64,000 nt of DNA from Ectobacillus panaciterrae DSM 19096 (GTDB lineage: Bacteria; Bacillota; Bacilli; Bacillales; Bacillaceae_G), in the NCBI RefSeq assembly GCF_000430785.1, contig NZ_KE387246.1, positions 237,936 to 301,935 of the forward strand, in the 5' to 3' direction. The notes beneath the pieces are model-generated. The model was not told the DNA's origin and did no database searches. It saw only the letters and a program-made list of their open reading frames with translations. Made by a program: the position numbers and the translations under genes. This document shows, piece after piece, positions 26,061 through 34,899 of the stretch (positions are counted from its first letter, which is position 1; every line of letters starts with the position of its first letter).

Positions 26061-26999
26061 ATGTTCAAAAAAGTTGCAACTATTGGAGCATCTCTTGCTG
26101 TAGCGGTCGGTTTGTTAGCTGGCTGCGGCACAAAGGAAACTAGCACAGAAACGACCGACAAAGCAAAAGCAAGCTATGTACCAAAAACTTTGACAGTTCA
26201 ATTCGTACCATCCCAAAGCGCGGATACACTCGAGGCAAAAGCAAAGCCTTTAGAGAAGCTGCTAAGCGACAAGCTTGGCATTCCCGTGAAGGTTAGTGTA
26301 TCAACAGACTACAACACAATCGTTGAAGCAATGGCTTCTAAGCAAGTAGATGTAGGGTTCCTGCCTCCAACTGCCTATGTATTGGCACATGAAAAGAACG
26401 CAGCAAACGTTGCTCTGCAAGCGCAGCGTTTAGGCGTAGATGATGCTACAGGACAACCAACAAAGGATATGGTTGACTTCTATAAAACTGAGTTTCTAGT
26501 AAAAAAAGATTCTAATATTAACGATATCAAAGATTTAAAAGGCAAGAAAATCGGTTATCAAAACGTAACATCTTCCGCTGGATATGTATGGCCTGCCGCT
26601 GCATTAATGGATGCGAAAATTGACCCATTAAAAGACGTACAGCCGGTTACGCTAAAAGGTCATGACCAAGCAGTCATTGCTTTATTGAATGGCGATATTG
26701 ACGCTGCCGTTGTATTCCAAGATGCGCGCAATATTGTGAAAAAAGACTATCCAGACGTATTCGATAAAACAAAGGTTATTAAGTTCACAGAAAAAATTCC
26801 AAACGATACAATTTCCGTTCGCTCCGATATGGACAAAGCTTGGGTAGAAAAGGTTCAAAAGGCATTTATAGAGATTGGTAAAGATGAAGAAGGCCATAAA
26901 ATCATCAAAGACGTATATTCTCATGAAGGATATGTAAAATCTGATGATAGCAAATTTGATATCGTTCGCGAGTACGGTAAAAAAGTAAAGACACAGTAA
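26061..26999 (+). CDS. phnD: Phosphonate/phosphate-type substrate-binding lipoprotein PhnD
   Basis: 312 aa. Signal peptide with lipobox LLAGC (Cys22), then the PhnD fold (LTVQFVPSQSADTLEAKAKP, VDVGFLPPTAYVLAHE, GYQNVTSSAGYVWPAAAL). It delivers phosphonate, phosphite or a related ester to the PhnCE permease. I chose the ATG at 26061, with GGAGG upstream. A strong hairpin separates it from phnC and probably limits downstream expression, a common arrangement for binding-protein genes. Confidence 0.93.
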   Translation: MFKKVATIGASLAVAVGLLAGCGTKETSTETTDKAKASYVPKTLTVQFVPSQSADTLEAKAKPLEKLLSDKLGIPVKVSVSTDYNTIVEAMASKQVDVGFLPPTAYVLAHEKNAANVALQAQRLGVDDATGQPTKDMVDFYKTEFLVKKDSNINDIKDLKGKKIGYQNVTSSAGYVWPAAALMDAKIDPLKDVQPVTLKGHDQAVIALLNGDIDAAVVFQDARNIVKKDYPDVFDKTKVIKFTEKIPNDTISVRSDMDKAWVEKVQKAFIEIGKDEEGHKIIKDVYSHEGYVKSDDSKFDIVREYGKKVKTQ

Positions 27000-27030
27000 T
27001 ATAATAGGTACTCTATTACATTTGCTAACT

Positions 27031-27087
27031 AAAAATGGCAAGCCAGTCGAGTGATTATACTATATTCGATATGGCTAGCCATTTTTT
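27031..27087 (+). terminator. Attenuating hairpin between phnD and phnC
   Basis: AAAATGGCAAGCCA..TGGCTAGCCATTTTTT. Confidence 0.75.
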
Positions 27088-27120
27088 CAAGATACAACTT
27101 TTAGAAAGTAGGTAGAGCTT

Positions 27121-27894
27121 GTGATCGAGTTTCGCAATGTTTCCAAGGTATATCCAAACGGTACAAAAGGATTACATCACATTAATCTATCCATTGATAA
27201 AGGAGAATTTGTTGTGATTGTTGGTTTATCAGGAGCGGGTAAATCTACCTTGCTTCGTTCTATCAACCGTCTTCATGAGATTACGGATGGAGAAATAGTG
27301 ATTGATGGGCAATCCATTACAACTGCAAAAGGAAAAGAATTGCGCCATATCCGTCGTGATATCGGAATGATTTTTCAAAGTTTTAACTTAGTGAAACGTT
27401 CTTCGGTTTTAAAGAATGTGTTATCAGGACGCGTGGCATATCATTCTACGCTGCGCACGATTCTAGGTTTATTCCCAAAAGAAGATGTGCAGTTAGCCTT
27501 TGATGCATTAGATCGCGTCAATATTTTAGAAAAAGCGTATTCACGCGCGGACGAATTATCAGGAGGACAGCAGCAGCGTGTTTCTATCGCAAGGGCTCTT
27601 GCGCAAGAAGCGAAAATTATTTTGGCAGACGAGCCGGTCGCTTCACTTGATCCGCTTACAACGAAGCAGGTTATGGATGATTTAAAACGAATCAACCAGG
27701 AGCTAGGAATCACAACCGTTGTCAATCTGCATTTTATTGATTTGGCTAGAGAGTATGCTACTCGCATTATTGGCCTGCGCGGGGGAGAAGTTGTATTTGA
27801 TGGTCCGGTAGAGGAAGCGACAGATGAGAAGTTTGCAGAAATTTACGGCCGTTCGATTCAGAAGGATGAGCTTTTGGGAGCGACTGCAGAATGA
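27121..27894 (+). CDS. phnC: ABC transporter ATPase PhnC
   Basis: 257 aa. Walker [10 protein letters not shown] (about residues 36-44), Q-loop IFQSFNLV, signature [15 protein letters not shown] and Walker [13 protein letters not shown] are all present. GTG start, with AAAGTAGG upstream. The ATGA overlap with phnE shows coupling. Confidence 0.95.
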   Translation: MIEFRNVSKVYPNGTKGLHHINLSIDKGEFVVIVGLSGAGKSTLLRSINRLHEITDGEIVIDGQSITTAKGKELRHIRRDIGMIFQSFNLVKRSSVLKNVLSGRVAYHSTLRTILGLFPKEDVQLAFDALDRVNILEKAYSRADELSGGQQQRVSIARALAQEAKIILADEPVASLDPLTTKQVMDDLKRINQELGITTVVNLHFIDLAREYATRIIGLRGGEVVFDGPVEEATDEKFAEIYGRSIQKDELLGATAE

Positions 27895-28685
27895 AGAACG
27901 CAACAAAGGTGACAGCCGTGCCAACTCCTCCAAATAAGCTCAAACATCTGTTTACTGCCATTCTCGTTCTTGCATTATTTTGGGGAAGCGGTGTAAAAGT
28001 AGATGCATCGCTTTCTAAGTTTGCGATCGGGCTTCCTAATATTCTCGATTTGTTAAAAGAGATGGTACCGCCGGATTGGAGCTATTTCTCGAACATTACA
28101 AAAGCTATGCTCGACACGATCCGTATGGCTGTAATTGGAACTACATTCGGTTCTATTCTTGCTGTACCGATTGCTTTGTTATCGGCAAGCAATGTGTTCC
28201 CATCTGCCTTTTTACATGGTCCTGCAAGATTTATTTTGAACTTAATTCGAACTGTACCGGACTTATTATTAGCTGCTATTTTCGTGGCTATTTTTGGGAT
28301 TGGACCATTGCCGGGTATTTTAGCTCTTATGGTTTTCTCGATGGGACTTGTAGCGAAATTACTGTATGAATCCATCGAATCTATTGATAAAGGACCACTC
28401 GAAGCTATGACAGCGGTAGGTGCAAATAAAACGCAGTGGATTTTTCATGCGATTATTCCGCAAATTACAGCTCATTTCGTATCATACGTACTATATACAT
28501 TTGAGGTTAACGTGCGGGCGGCGGCTGTTCTAGGTCTAGTAGGAGCAGGAGGGATTGGTTTGTATTATGAACGGACACTCGGCTTCTTACAGTATCAGCA
28601 AACCTCCTCTATCATCGTTTATACGCTAGTCGTAGTCTTGCTTATCGATTATATTAGCACTACATTACGGGAGAAGTTATTATGA
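27891..28685 (+). CDS. phnE: ABC transporter permease PhnE (first copy)
   Basis: 264 aa, about five to six membrane segments. The EAA-type loop [20 protein letters not shown] contacts PhnC. It is paired with a second PhnE-like permease in the next gene. It overlaps phnC and the next gene by four bases each. Confidence 0.93.
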   Translation: MKNATKVTAVPTPPNKLKHLFTAILVLALFWGSGVKVDASLSKFAIGLPNILDLLKEMVPPDWSYFSNITKAMLDTIRMAVIGTTFGSILAVPIALLSASNVFPSAFLHGPARFILNLIRTVPDLLLAAIFVAIFGIGPLPGILALMVFSMGLVAKLLYESIESIDKGPLEAMTAVGANKTQWIFHAIIPQITAHFVSYVLYTFEVNVRAAAVLGLVGAGGIGLYYERTLGFLQYQQTSSIIVYTLVVVLLIDYISTTLREKLL

Positions 28686-29485
28686 TCGCACATACGAAAG
28701 CAATTCCAAAGCCAAAGAAAAGTAATTTATATCGTTGGATTATTGTTGTTGCGTTGGCAGCTATCTATATTTGGGCGTTTTCCGGTATGCAGATTGGCGG
28801 GATCAAGCCTACTGCTGGCCAAATTACGAAATCCATCCTATCAGGTATTTCTCATCCGGATTGGGAATATGTGTCACAGCCAGATGGAGAAGATTTACTG
28901 CACGGTTTAGTAGATACACTTGCGATTGCAGTACTAGGCACATTTATTTCTGCTATTCTTTGTGTTCCTTTTGCATTCTGGTCTGCTAAAAATATGAGTA
29001 GAAAGAAGACAATCTCAGGCTCCGGTAAGTTTATGCTAAGCTTTATTCGGACTTTTCCTGAACTTGTCATGGCGCTTATGTTTATTAAAGCGGTAGGCCC
29101 TGGCTCTTTCGCAGGGGTATTGGCTTTAGGGCTTCATTCTATTGGGATGCTGGGGAAATTGTATGCAGAATCCATTGAGAACATGGATCTAGGTCCAACA
29201 GAAGCATTGGTAGCTACAGGGGCAAATCGCTTTCAGGTTCTCTGGTATGCCGTATTGCCCCAAGTATTGCCAGATTTTCTGTCTTACACCTTGTATCGTT
29301 TTGAAATTAACGTTCGGTCCGCAGCCATCCTAGGGGTAATCGGCGCAGGAGGAATTGGGACGCCGCTTATCTTTGCGCTCAGTTCCCGAAATTGGCCGCG
29401 TGTAGGAGTCATTCTGCTCGGTATCATTGTAATGGTTACATTAATTGATTTTATCTCTGGTCGTATTAGAAAGAAAATTGTGTAA
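28682..29485 (+). CDS. phnE: ABC transporter permease PhnE (second copy)
   Basis: 267 aa and homologous to the preceding gene, with EAA loop EALVATGANRFQVLWYAVLP and VRSAAILGVIGAGGIG. Together they form a heterodimeric channel. No C-P lyase or phosphonatase gene follows, so the imported compound must be used by genes elsewhere or is phosphate or phosphite. Confidence 0.93.
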   Translation: MIAHTKAIPKPKKSNLYRWIIVVALAAIYIWAFSGMQIGGIKPTAGQITKSILSGISHPDWEYVSQPDGEDLLHGLVDTLAIAVLGTFISAILCVPFAFWSAKNMSRKKTISGSGKFMLSFIRTFPELVMALMFIKAVGPGSFAGVLALGLHSIGMLGKLYAESIENMDLGPTEALVATGANRFQVLWYAVLPQVLPDFLSYTLYRFEINVRSAAILGVIGAGGIGTPLIFALSSRNWPRVGVILLGIIVMVTLIDFISGRIRKKIV

Positions 29486-29545
29486 GCAAGAAAATTCATA
29501 TATGTATAATGGAGTTCAGAATAATCCGTGACTCATAAAAAATAA

Positions 29546-29576
29546 GGCCAAGCTGTCAAATATTGCTTGGCTTTTT
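29546..29576 (+). terminator. Terminator of the phn operon
   Basis: GCCAAGC..GCTTGGC followed by TTTTT. Confidence 0.8.
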
Positions 29577-29602
29577 GTCATTTCCAAAACAAAACACACA
29601 TT

Positions 29603-29697
29603 TATATACAAGTGAATAAAAAACCGTTTATAGTGGGGAGAGGTCATCTGGCGACGTGCAGAAGCGGTCAAACCTTTGGTTCATGCAAAGGTAAAAT
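29603..29697 (+). mobile_element. MITE-like repeat, copy 4, left half
   Basis: Left end TATATACAAGTGAAT, core and hairpin ACCTTTG/CAAAGGT are intact; homology then stops. The matching right half lies at 30583-30655, beyond the minus-strand gene. Confidence 0.8.
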
Positions 29698-29727
29698 TGT
29701 GAGAAATACGAAACAAATGCATCATTA

Positions 29728-30366
29728 TTATACGTGTTTGGCTGCTGTTTTTCTTGCTGATAGATCGAAAAGCCAAATTATTCCCCAAATCATCAAGGTA
29801 ATGGCTGCAGGTAAAATAAAGTGTCCGCCTGCATGTATGACTAACAAGACAAGCCATACATGACTAAGAAGAAAATGGATCGTACGCATGAACTTATTGC
29901 GAATCCGTTTAATAAACCAACCGTACATAGCGAGAGTTAACAGGATTATAAAAGCGGCAATTCCTGTGAGTGTAGAAGGATTATTAAAATCTTTGATGAT
30001 ATAGTATGTCCCATGTGCAACGACAAGGATTAATGCAGCCCAACCTACATAGGTATGAACTTTGTACAAGAGCTTGCCCATTTTCTTGATCAAATTTGAC
30101 GAGGATTTCATTTTTCTCTTAAGGTAAAACCATGAATAGCTGATAGCTCCGCATATAATAGCAAACGTTCCTAATTGTTTAAATGTCCCGCCTAATCCTC
30201 CTTTTCCTTCTTTTTCACCTGAAGGAGGGCCAGGATGGTCACCGCCAGTAGGAGGAGGACCATGATGACCACCGCTTGGCGTAGAATAAAAAGAATATAG
30301 AACAAGCAATAACCCAATAACAGTTACTATAATGGCAGGTATAAAAACACGGCGATTTTGTTTCAT
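29728..30366 (-). CDS. Cytochrome b561/ferric-reductase-like membrane protein
   Basis: 212 aa. An N-terminal membrane segment, a Gly/Pro/His-rich linker (GGHHGPPPTGGDHPGPP) and four further hydrophobic segments are visible. Paired histidines lie in the helices (KVHTYVGW, VVAHGTYY, TIHFLLSHVW, VIHAGGHF), as in bis-heme b proteins. It may pass electrons across the membrane or to metal ions. AGGAG precedes the ATG at 30366. It is enclosed by the two halves of one repeat element. Confidence 0.75.
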   Translation of the reverse strand: MKQNRRVFIPAIIVTVIGLLLVLYSFYSTPSGGHHGPPPTGGDHPGPPSGEKEGKGGLGGTFKQLGTFAIICGAISYSWFYLKRKMKSSSNLIKKMGKLLYKVHTYVGWAALILVVAHGTYYIIKDFNNPSTLTGIAAFIILLTLAMYGWFIKRIRNKFMRTIHFLLSHVWLVLLVIHAGGHFILPAAITLMIWGIIWLFDLSARKTAAKHV

Positions 30367-30582
30367 CACACACTCCTATTACTGATAATGTTGTTACAGT
30401 GAATATTACTAATTGTTTCTTAAGAATTCCTTAAAAAGTAATAAAACATGCTCGTTTTAATATTGGCTTTTTTCGCAAAGAGTATTGCCAGTAGATGAAT
30501 TGGGCATATGCATGATTTCAGGCAACGTTGTAATCTAGGCGGGAAGGAAATGGGAGTTGAAGAACTACTTCATTTTGTTTAT

Positions 30583-30655
30583 AGAAGCATAAAATACTCC
30601 CTTTTGCTTGCACATAGCACATGGACATGTCGAAACTATCATTCACTCATATATA
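30583..30655 (+). mobile_element. MITE-like repeat, copy 4, right half
   Basis: From AGAAGCATAAAATACTCCC to ATTCACTCATATATA; matches the right part of copies 1, 2 and 7. Confidence 0.8.
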
Positions 30656-30774
30656 GTTGCGCTATGTGTTTGGTTAAGTCAAAATGCAGCTCACACATAA
30701 AGACTGCCCTTGCTTTTTTTCAAAACTTCAATATAATAAACAATATCTATAAAATTCGACAACATAAAAGTACT

Positions 30775-31022
30775 GATAAGGACATGATTTATTTTTTACG
30801 ATTTTCAGAGAGGGAAGCCTTAGGCTGTGAGCTTCCTAATACGGGAAAATAGTTTACCACCTTTGAACTGCAGCAATGAACGAATATCTAGTAATCGCTT
30901 GCCGGCAACAACCGTTATTTGAAACTTGAGCAATTGGAGAAAGGTATCTATTTTTCAATTGGAACAAGGGTGGAACCGCGAATAAAACACTCGTCCCTTT
31001 TTTAGGGGGACGAGTGTTTTTT
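30775..31022 (+). promoter_or_regulatory. T-box riboswitch upstream of the amino-acid permease
   Basis: The T-box GGTGGAACCGCG lies at about 30969-30980, followed by a terminator hairpin with ACTCGTCCC and GGGACGAGT and a long T-run. Stem I has AGAGAGGGAAGCC and GGCTGTGAGC distal loops. The specifier region reads TTTGAACTGCAGC; CTG (Leu) or TGC (Cys) are both possible, so the amino acid is not settled. Confidence 0.88.
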
Positions 31023-31091
31023 TATTTTGTCTTATTTTGTTTTGTTTTGTCTTATTTGCATCACACTAGAATTAGAAGGAGGAAACGTAAT

Positions 31092-32402
31092 ATGCATCAC
31101 GATGACAAAAATAAAATTGGCCTATGGGTCGCACTATCTATTGTTGTTGGAACAATTATTGGCTCTGGCGTATTTATGAAGCCGGGCAGCGTATTAGCAT
31201 ATGCAGGAAGTTCTAACATGGCAATCTTTGCTTGGACAGTAGGTGGTATTTTAACCTTAGCCAGCGGGTTAACTGTAGCAGAAATTGGAGCACAAATTCC
31301 GAAAAATGGTGGTTTATATACGTATTTAGAAGAGATTTATGGAGGTTTTTGGGGCTATTTGTCTGGATGGATGCAAACAATTGTGTATGGACCAGCAATT
31401 ATTGGAACGTTAGGATTATATTTTAGTTCTTTAATTTCTAATTTTTTTCATATTGATAAAGTATGGAGTTTGCCGATTGCAATTGGGACAGTTGTTTTTC
31501 TTGGAGTTGTAAATAGTATTGGTACAAAGTATGGGGGCATTGTCCAAACGGTTACAACGGTTGGGAAACTGATTCCCATTGTACTTATTGTTGTGATGGG
31601 ATTTTGGAAAGGAAGTAACGATGTATTTAACGTTGTTGTTCCGGAATCAGCACATCAAAGTATCGGGATGGCAATTTTAGCAACATTATTTGCATATGAT
31701 GGCTGGATGTTATTAGCATCTATCGGCGGTGAGATAAAAAATCCAACAAAATTATTACCAAAGGCCTTAACAATTGGCTTATTAACTGTAACAGCAGCAT
31801 ATGTGTTAATTAACGTTGCCTTGTTAAAAATATTACCGGCTGCAAAAATTGTTGTTCTTGGTGAGAATGCAACAGCGACAGCTGCGCAAATGCTATTAGG
31901 AGAATATGGTGGAAAGCTCATTAGCATCGGTGTCATTGTTTCGATCTTCGGATGCTTAAACGGGAAAATTTTAACATTCCCGCGCATTCCAGTATCTATG
32001 GCAGAACGTGGTCAGCTTCCATTTTCCAAATTTATTTCAAACATTAACGATAAGTTTAAAACACCAGCAAATGCGATTTTTACTGAGCTTATACTTGGTA
32101 TTATTTTAATGATTATTAGTGATCCGAATAAACTATCTGAGATTTCCGTATTCAACATTTACATTTTCTATGTAATGACATTTATCGGGGTGTTTATTTT
32201 ACGAAAACGAAATGCAGGAAAAGAGCGTGAATATAGCGTTCCATTGTATCCAATCGTACCAATTTTAGCAATTTTAGGATCATTATTTGTACTCGGAAGT
32301 GCGATTATTAACGAGCCGCTTAGCTGTTTCTTATCGATTGCAATAGTAATTACTGGATTTCCGGTTTATTGGTATTTAAAAAAGAAAGGGCAAATTAGCT
32401 GA
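31092..32402 (+). CDS. APC-superfamily amino-acid permease/exchanger (SteT-like)
   Basis: 436 aa, twelve membrane segments. The N-terminal TM1 motif VVGTIIGSGVFMKPGSV is typical of L-type/SteT amino-acid exchangers; LASIGGEIKNPTKLLPKAL is the TM6-7 loop of the family. I chose the ATG at 31092 after AAGGAGG. The T-box leader means expression rises when a particular tRNA is uncharged, so the substrate is probably that amino acid. Confidence 0.9.
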   Translation: MHHDDKNKIGLWVALSIVVGTIIGSGVFMKPGSVLAYAGSSNMAIFAWTVGGILTLASGLTVAEIGAQIPKNGGLYTYLEEIYGGFWGYLSGWMQTIVYGPAIIGTLGLYFSSLISNFFHIDKVWSLPIAIGTVVFLGVVNSIGTKYGGIVQTVTTVGKLIPIVLIVVMGFWKGSNDVFNVVVPESAHQSIGMAILATLFAYDGWMLLASIGGEIKNPTKLLPKALTIGLLTVTAAYVLINVALLKILPAAKIVVLGENATATAAQMLLGEYGGKLISIGVIVSIFGCLNGKILTFPRIPVSMAERGQLPFSKFISNINDKFKTPANAIFTELILGIILMIISDPNKLSEISVFNIYIFYVMTFIGVFILRKRNAGKEREYSVPLYPIVPILAILGSLFVLGSAIINEPLSCFLSIAIVITGFPVYWYLKKKGQIS

Positions 32403-32431
32403 TAAAGCAAAACGTCCATTTCTATCTAAAA

Positions 32432-32481
32432 ATGACAAAAAAGATGTTTACTAATAGGGCTAGTAAACATCTTTTTTGTCA
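32432..32481 (+). terminator. Terminator of the permease gene
   Basis: AAAAAAGATGTTTACTA..TAGTAAACATCTTTTTT; a long near-perfect stem that may work in both directions. Confidence 0.85.
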
Positions 32482-32490
32482 TAATAAAGC

Positions 32491-32670
32491 TATATAAAAT
32501 TGAATAAAAAAATCGTCTTTTTATAGTGGGGCGAGAGCATCCGGCGACGTGCAGAAGCGGTCAAACCCTTGGTCCATGCAAGGGTAAACCAGAGGGAGGA
32601 AGTAAGTGCCAATGCCGTTTTGTTTGAAATAGCAAATGAAAATGGCGAAATTATAAATCATTTATATATA
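32491..32670 (+). mobile_element. MITE-like repeat, copy 5
   Basis: Left end TATATAAAATTGAAT, right end ATCATTTATATATA, hairpin ACCCTTG/CAAGGGT with the short loop. It belongs to the subtype with GCCAATGCCGTTTTG in the right half. It ends 20 bases from the fabZ stop. Confidence 0.85.
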
Positions 32671-32689
32671 AATTAGCCATTCAGGAGGC

Positions 32690-33085
32690 CTAGTCAACGT
32701 ATATACCAATATTAGCTTTCACAATTATATCTCCATCTACAGAAGCGTGACATGCCCCAAAAATAAATCCTTTTTTGTTTCGGATTACTTCATAATAAAG
32801 ATCCACTCGATCGCCAGGGCGAGCATATCCCAAAAATTCGACCTCTTTTAGCGAGGAAAGAAACCCTAATCCGTTTGCCCCGTCTATTTTCGTAAAAGCA
32901 CCCAATTGTGCAAGTGCTTCGATGATCATCATTCCCGGCATATAAGCTTGAGATTCAGTAATAAACCATTCGTTCCATGTCACATTTTTATAACCCCTTG
33001 CCCATTTTCCCGGTTCGTTTTCTAACACGCGATCAATCATTAAAAAAGGATACCTGTGCGGCAGTACGCTAGGAATATCGAACAT
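32690..33085 (-). CDS. FabZ-like 3-hydroxyacyl-ACP dehydratase
   Basis: 131 aa hot-dog protein. LPHRYPFLMIDRV carries the catalytic His, and MPGMMIIEALAQLGA the catalytic Glu and helix. It removes water from 3-hydroxyacyl-ACP. AGAGGTGAT precedes the ATG. It lies downstream of a FabH-like gene on the same strand, with repeat copy 6 between them and copy 5 after it. It is probably an accessory fatty-acid gene rather than the housekeeping fabZ, but that cannot be decided here. Confidence 0.88.
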   Translation of the reverse strand: MFDIPSVLPHRYPFLMIDRVLENEPGKWARGYKNVTWNEWFITESQAYMPGMMIIEALAQLGAFTKIDGANGLGFLSSLKEVEFLGYARPGDRVDLYYEVIRNKKGFIFGACHASVDGDIIVKANIGIYVD

Positions 33086-33131
33086 GTAAAAATCACCTCT
33101 TTTAACCTAATTAAAACTGTTTTATATGAAC

Positions 33132-33316
33132 TATATACAAGTGAATAAAAAAACCATCTTTTTACAGTGGGGCGAGAGCATCCGGCGACGTGCGGAAGCG
33201 GTCAAACCCTTGTAGTGGTCCATGCAAGGGTAAACCATAGATAGGAAGAAAGCGCCAATGCCGTTTTGCTGTACACAGCACATGTAAATGTCGAAATTAT
33301 AATTTACCCATATATA
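33132..33316 (+). mobile_element. MITE-like repeat, copy 6
   Basis: Left end TATATACAAGTGAAT, right end TTTACCCATATATA, hairpin ACCCTTG/CAAGGGT with the long loop. It lies between fabH and fabZ. Confidence 0.87.
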
Positions 33317-33344
33317 ACTTATTTCTTTCAACGCTTGAGAAATG

Positions 33345-34337
33345 CTAGTTTTTCTCTGATAAATCCCATTTTATGATAAGACCTAAATGCGTGAGCCCTC
33401 CCCCGAAACCATAAAGCAGGATTGTATCTCCATTTTTCACTTTTTGTTCTTCTATTCCTAAATGTAAAGCTAACGGAATGGAAGCAGAAGAGGTATTCCC
33501 CATATATGCAACACTAGTTAATGTTTTTTCCATTAGGAATCCTGACTTTTCACATATAGACTCAATCATCCGTAGGTTAGCACTATGTGGTACAAACCAG
33601 TCCACATCGTGAATTTGCAGCTCCGATTTATGTAATAATTCCTTTACACCTAACGGTACAGTACGGGCAGCCCATTTATACACTTCTCTTCCATTTTGGA
33701 CCATCTTTCCATTTGTGTTTAACGTTTGTTCATGCATAGTAGCAGCTAAACTTGTTCGATATAGATGCATTCCTCCTTCTCCGTTTGTTCCTATATGAGC
33801 GGCTATAAAACTTGAATGCTCTTCGTCACGTTCCACTAGGACAGCTCCAGCGCCGTCGCCAAATAAAATACAAGTTGTTCGATCACTATAATCTGTTACT
33901 TTTGATAAAGTTTCCGTGGCCACCACTAAAATTTTCCGATGGAACCCAGAGGTAATTAAACTATTAGCTAAATGTAAGCCATAAGTGAAACCGGCACAGG
34001 TGGCATTTAAATCAAAGGCGCCGGTATGAGGGATTTTAAAATAATCTTGTATTTGACATGCTACGCTTGGAAACACATAATCAGGAGTTGTTGTTGCTAC
34101 AATAATACAATCGATATCTTGTAAGTCCTTATTATATGTTTCAATCAGATTTTCAATGGCTTTGAAAGCCAGTGTTGATGCATATTCTTTGTCTCCTGCA
34201 ATTCTTCTTTCCTTCATTCCTGTTCTTTGCATAATCCATTCGTCACTAGTATCCACCATTTTCTCTAAATCTTCATTCAATAATCTTTTATGAGGTACAT
34301 AAGCACCAATGGCTGTAATACGAGCTTTTGAATTCAT
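33345..34337 (-). CDS. fabH: FabH-like 3-oxoacyl-ACP synthase III
   Basis: 330 aa from the ATG at 34337 (GGAGGG upstream). Catalytic triad: Cys in NATCAGFTYGL, His in WFVPHSANLRM, Asn in AYMGNTSSAS. It condenses acyl-CoA with malonyl-ACP to start fatty-acid chains. Its promoter carries a FapR-like operator. It probably forms a transcription unit with the fabZ-like gene. Confidence 0.93.
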   Translation of the reverse strand: MNSKARITAIGAYVPHKRLLNEDLEKMVDTSDEWIMQRTGMKERRIAGDKEYASTLAFKAIENLIETYNKDLQDIDCIIVATTTPDYVFPSVACQIQDYFKIPHTGAFDLNATCAGFTYGLHLANSLITSGFHRKILVVATETLSKVTDYSDRTTCILFGDGAGAVLVERDEEHSSFIAAHIGTNGEGGMHLYRTSLAATMHEQTLNTNGKMVQNGREVYKWAARTVPLGVKELLHKSELQIHDVDWFVPHSANLRMIESICEKSGFLMEKTLTSVAYMGNTSSASIPLALHLGIEEQKVKNGDTILLYGFGGGLTHLGLIIKWDLSEKN

Positions 34338-34383
34338 TGAGTTATCCCTCCACTTTGTAATTAACACTTGGGAATATAACCTA

Positions 34384-34412
34384 ATATTAGTACCAGGTGA
34401 TAAATTTGTCAA
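34384..34412 (-). promoter_or_regulatory. fabH promoter with FapR-type operator
   Basis: Minus strand TTGACA (34412-34407), 17-base spacer, TAATAT (34389-34384). TTATCACCTGGTACTAA (34403-34387) covers spacer and -10 and matches the FapR consensus TTAGTACCTGGTACTAA at 15 of 17 positions. Malonyl-CoA-responsive repression is expected. Confidence 0.75.
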
Positions 34413-34450
34413 TGTTCAGTAAAGTATTTTTTGTCAGTTCACTATCGATA

Positions 34451-34720
34451 TATGGAGAGTTATATTCACTTTATCTTTTAAAGGAATGTAGAGGATTAGG
34501 TATGGGAAGACAACTTGTTTCAGCTGTTGTCAACCATTTTAAAGAAAGAGGTATTCGTTCTATGCTGGTATGGGTAATGGAACAAAATGAATCTGGAGTA
34601 GGATTTTATAAACGTATGGGGGGCAAGGAGTATATTCGTAGAACAAGCGAATTTGGAGGAAGCGTAGTAGATGATGTTGCGTATGGTTGGAAAGATCTAT
34701 CAGTATTATGTGTTGAGTGA
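34451..34720 (+). pseudogene. C-terminal half of a GNAT acetyltransferase
   Basis: The frame holds ELYSLYLLKECRGLGMGRQL (acetyl-CoA-binding motif A) and VGFYKRMGGKEYIRR (motif B) but lacks the N-terminal about 65 residues of the fold. It abuts the fabH promoter. No convincing start or ribosome binding site is present, so I take it as a truncated gene; a short, still active protein is less likely. Confidence 0.65.
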
Positions 34721-34899
34721 TAGTAACGAAGATTTATATACATTATACATAAAAGAGAAAATAATTTTTTTAGATCGTATTCTTTATTCACGTATTTAAT
34801 GAATAGTAGTAACATTCAGAAGATATTCCTTGTTTTAGTGGTTAAAGTATTTTAATCTTTATAATAGAATTATATTTAAAAAAAGAAAGAAGGAAGCTT

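Noticed and set aside
30500-30660. Frame of 114 codons in front of the permease T-box
   Set aside because: It combines the right half of repeat copy 4 with part of the T-box leader and has no independent support.
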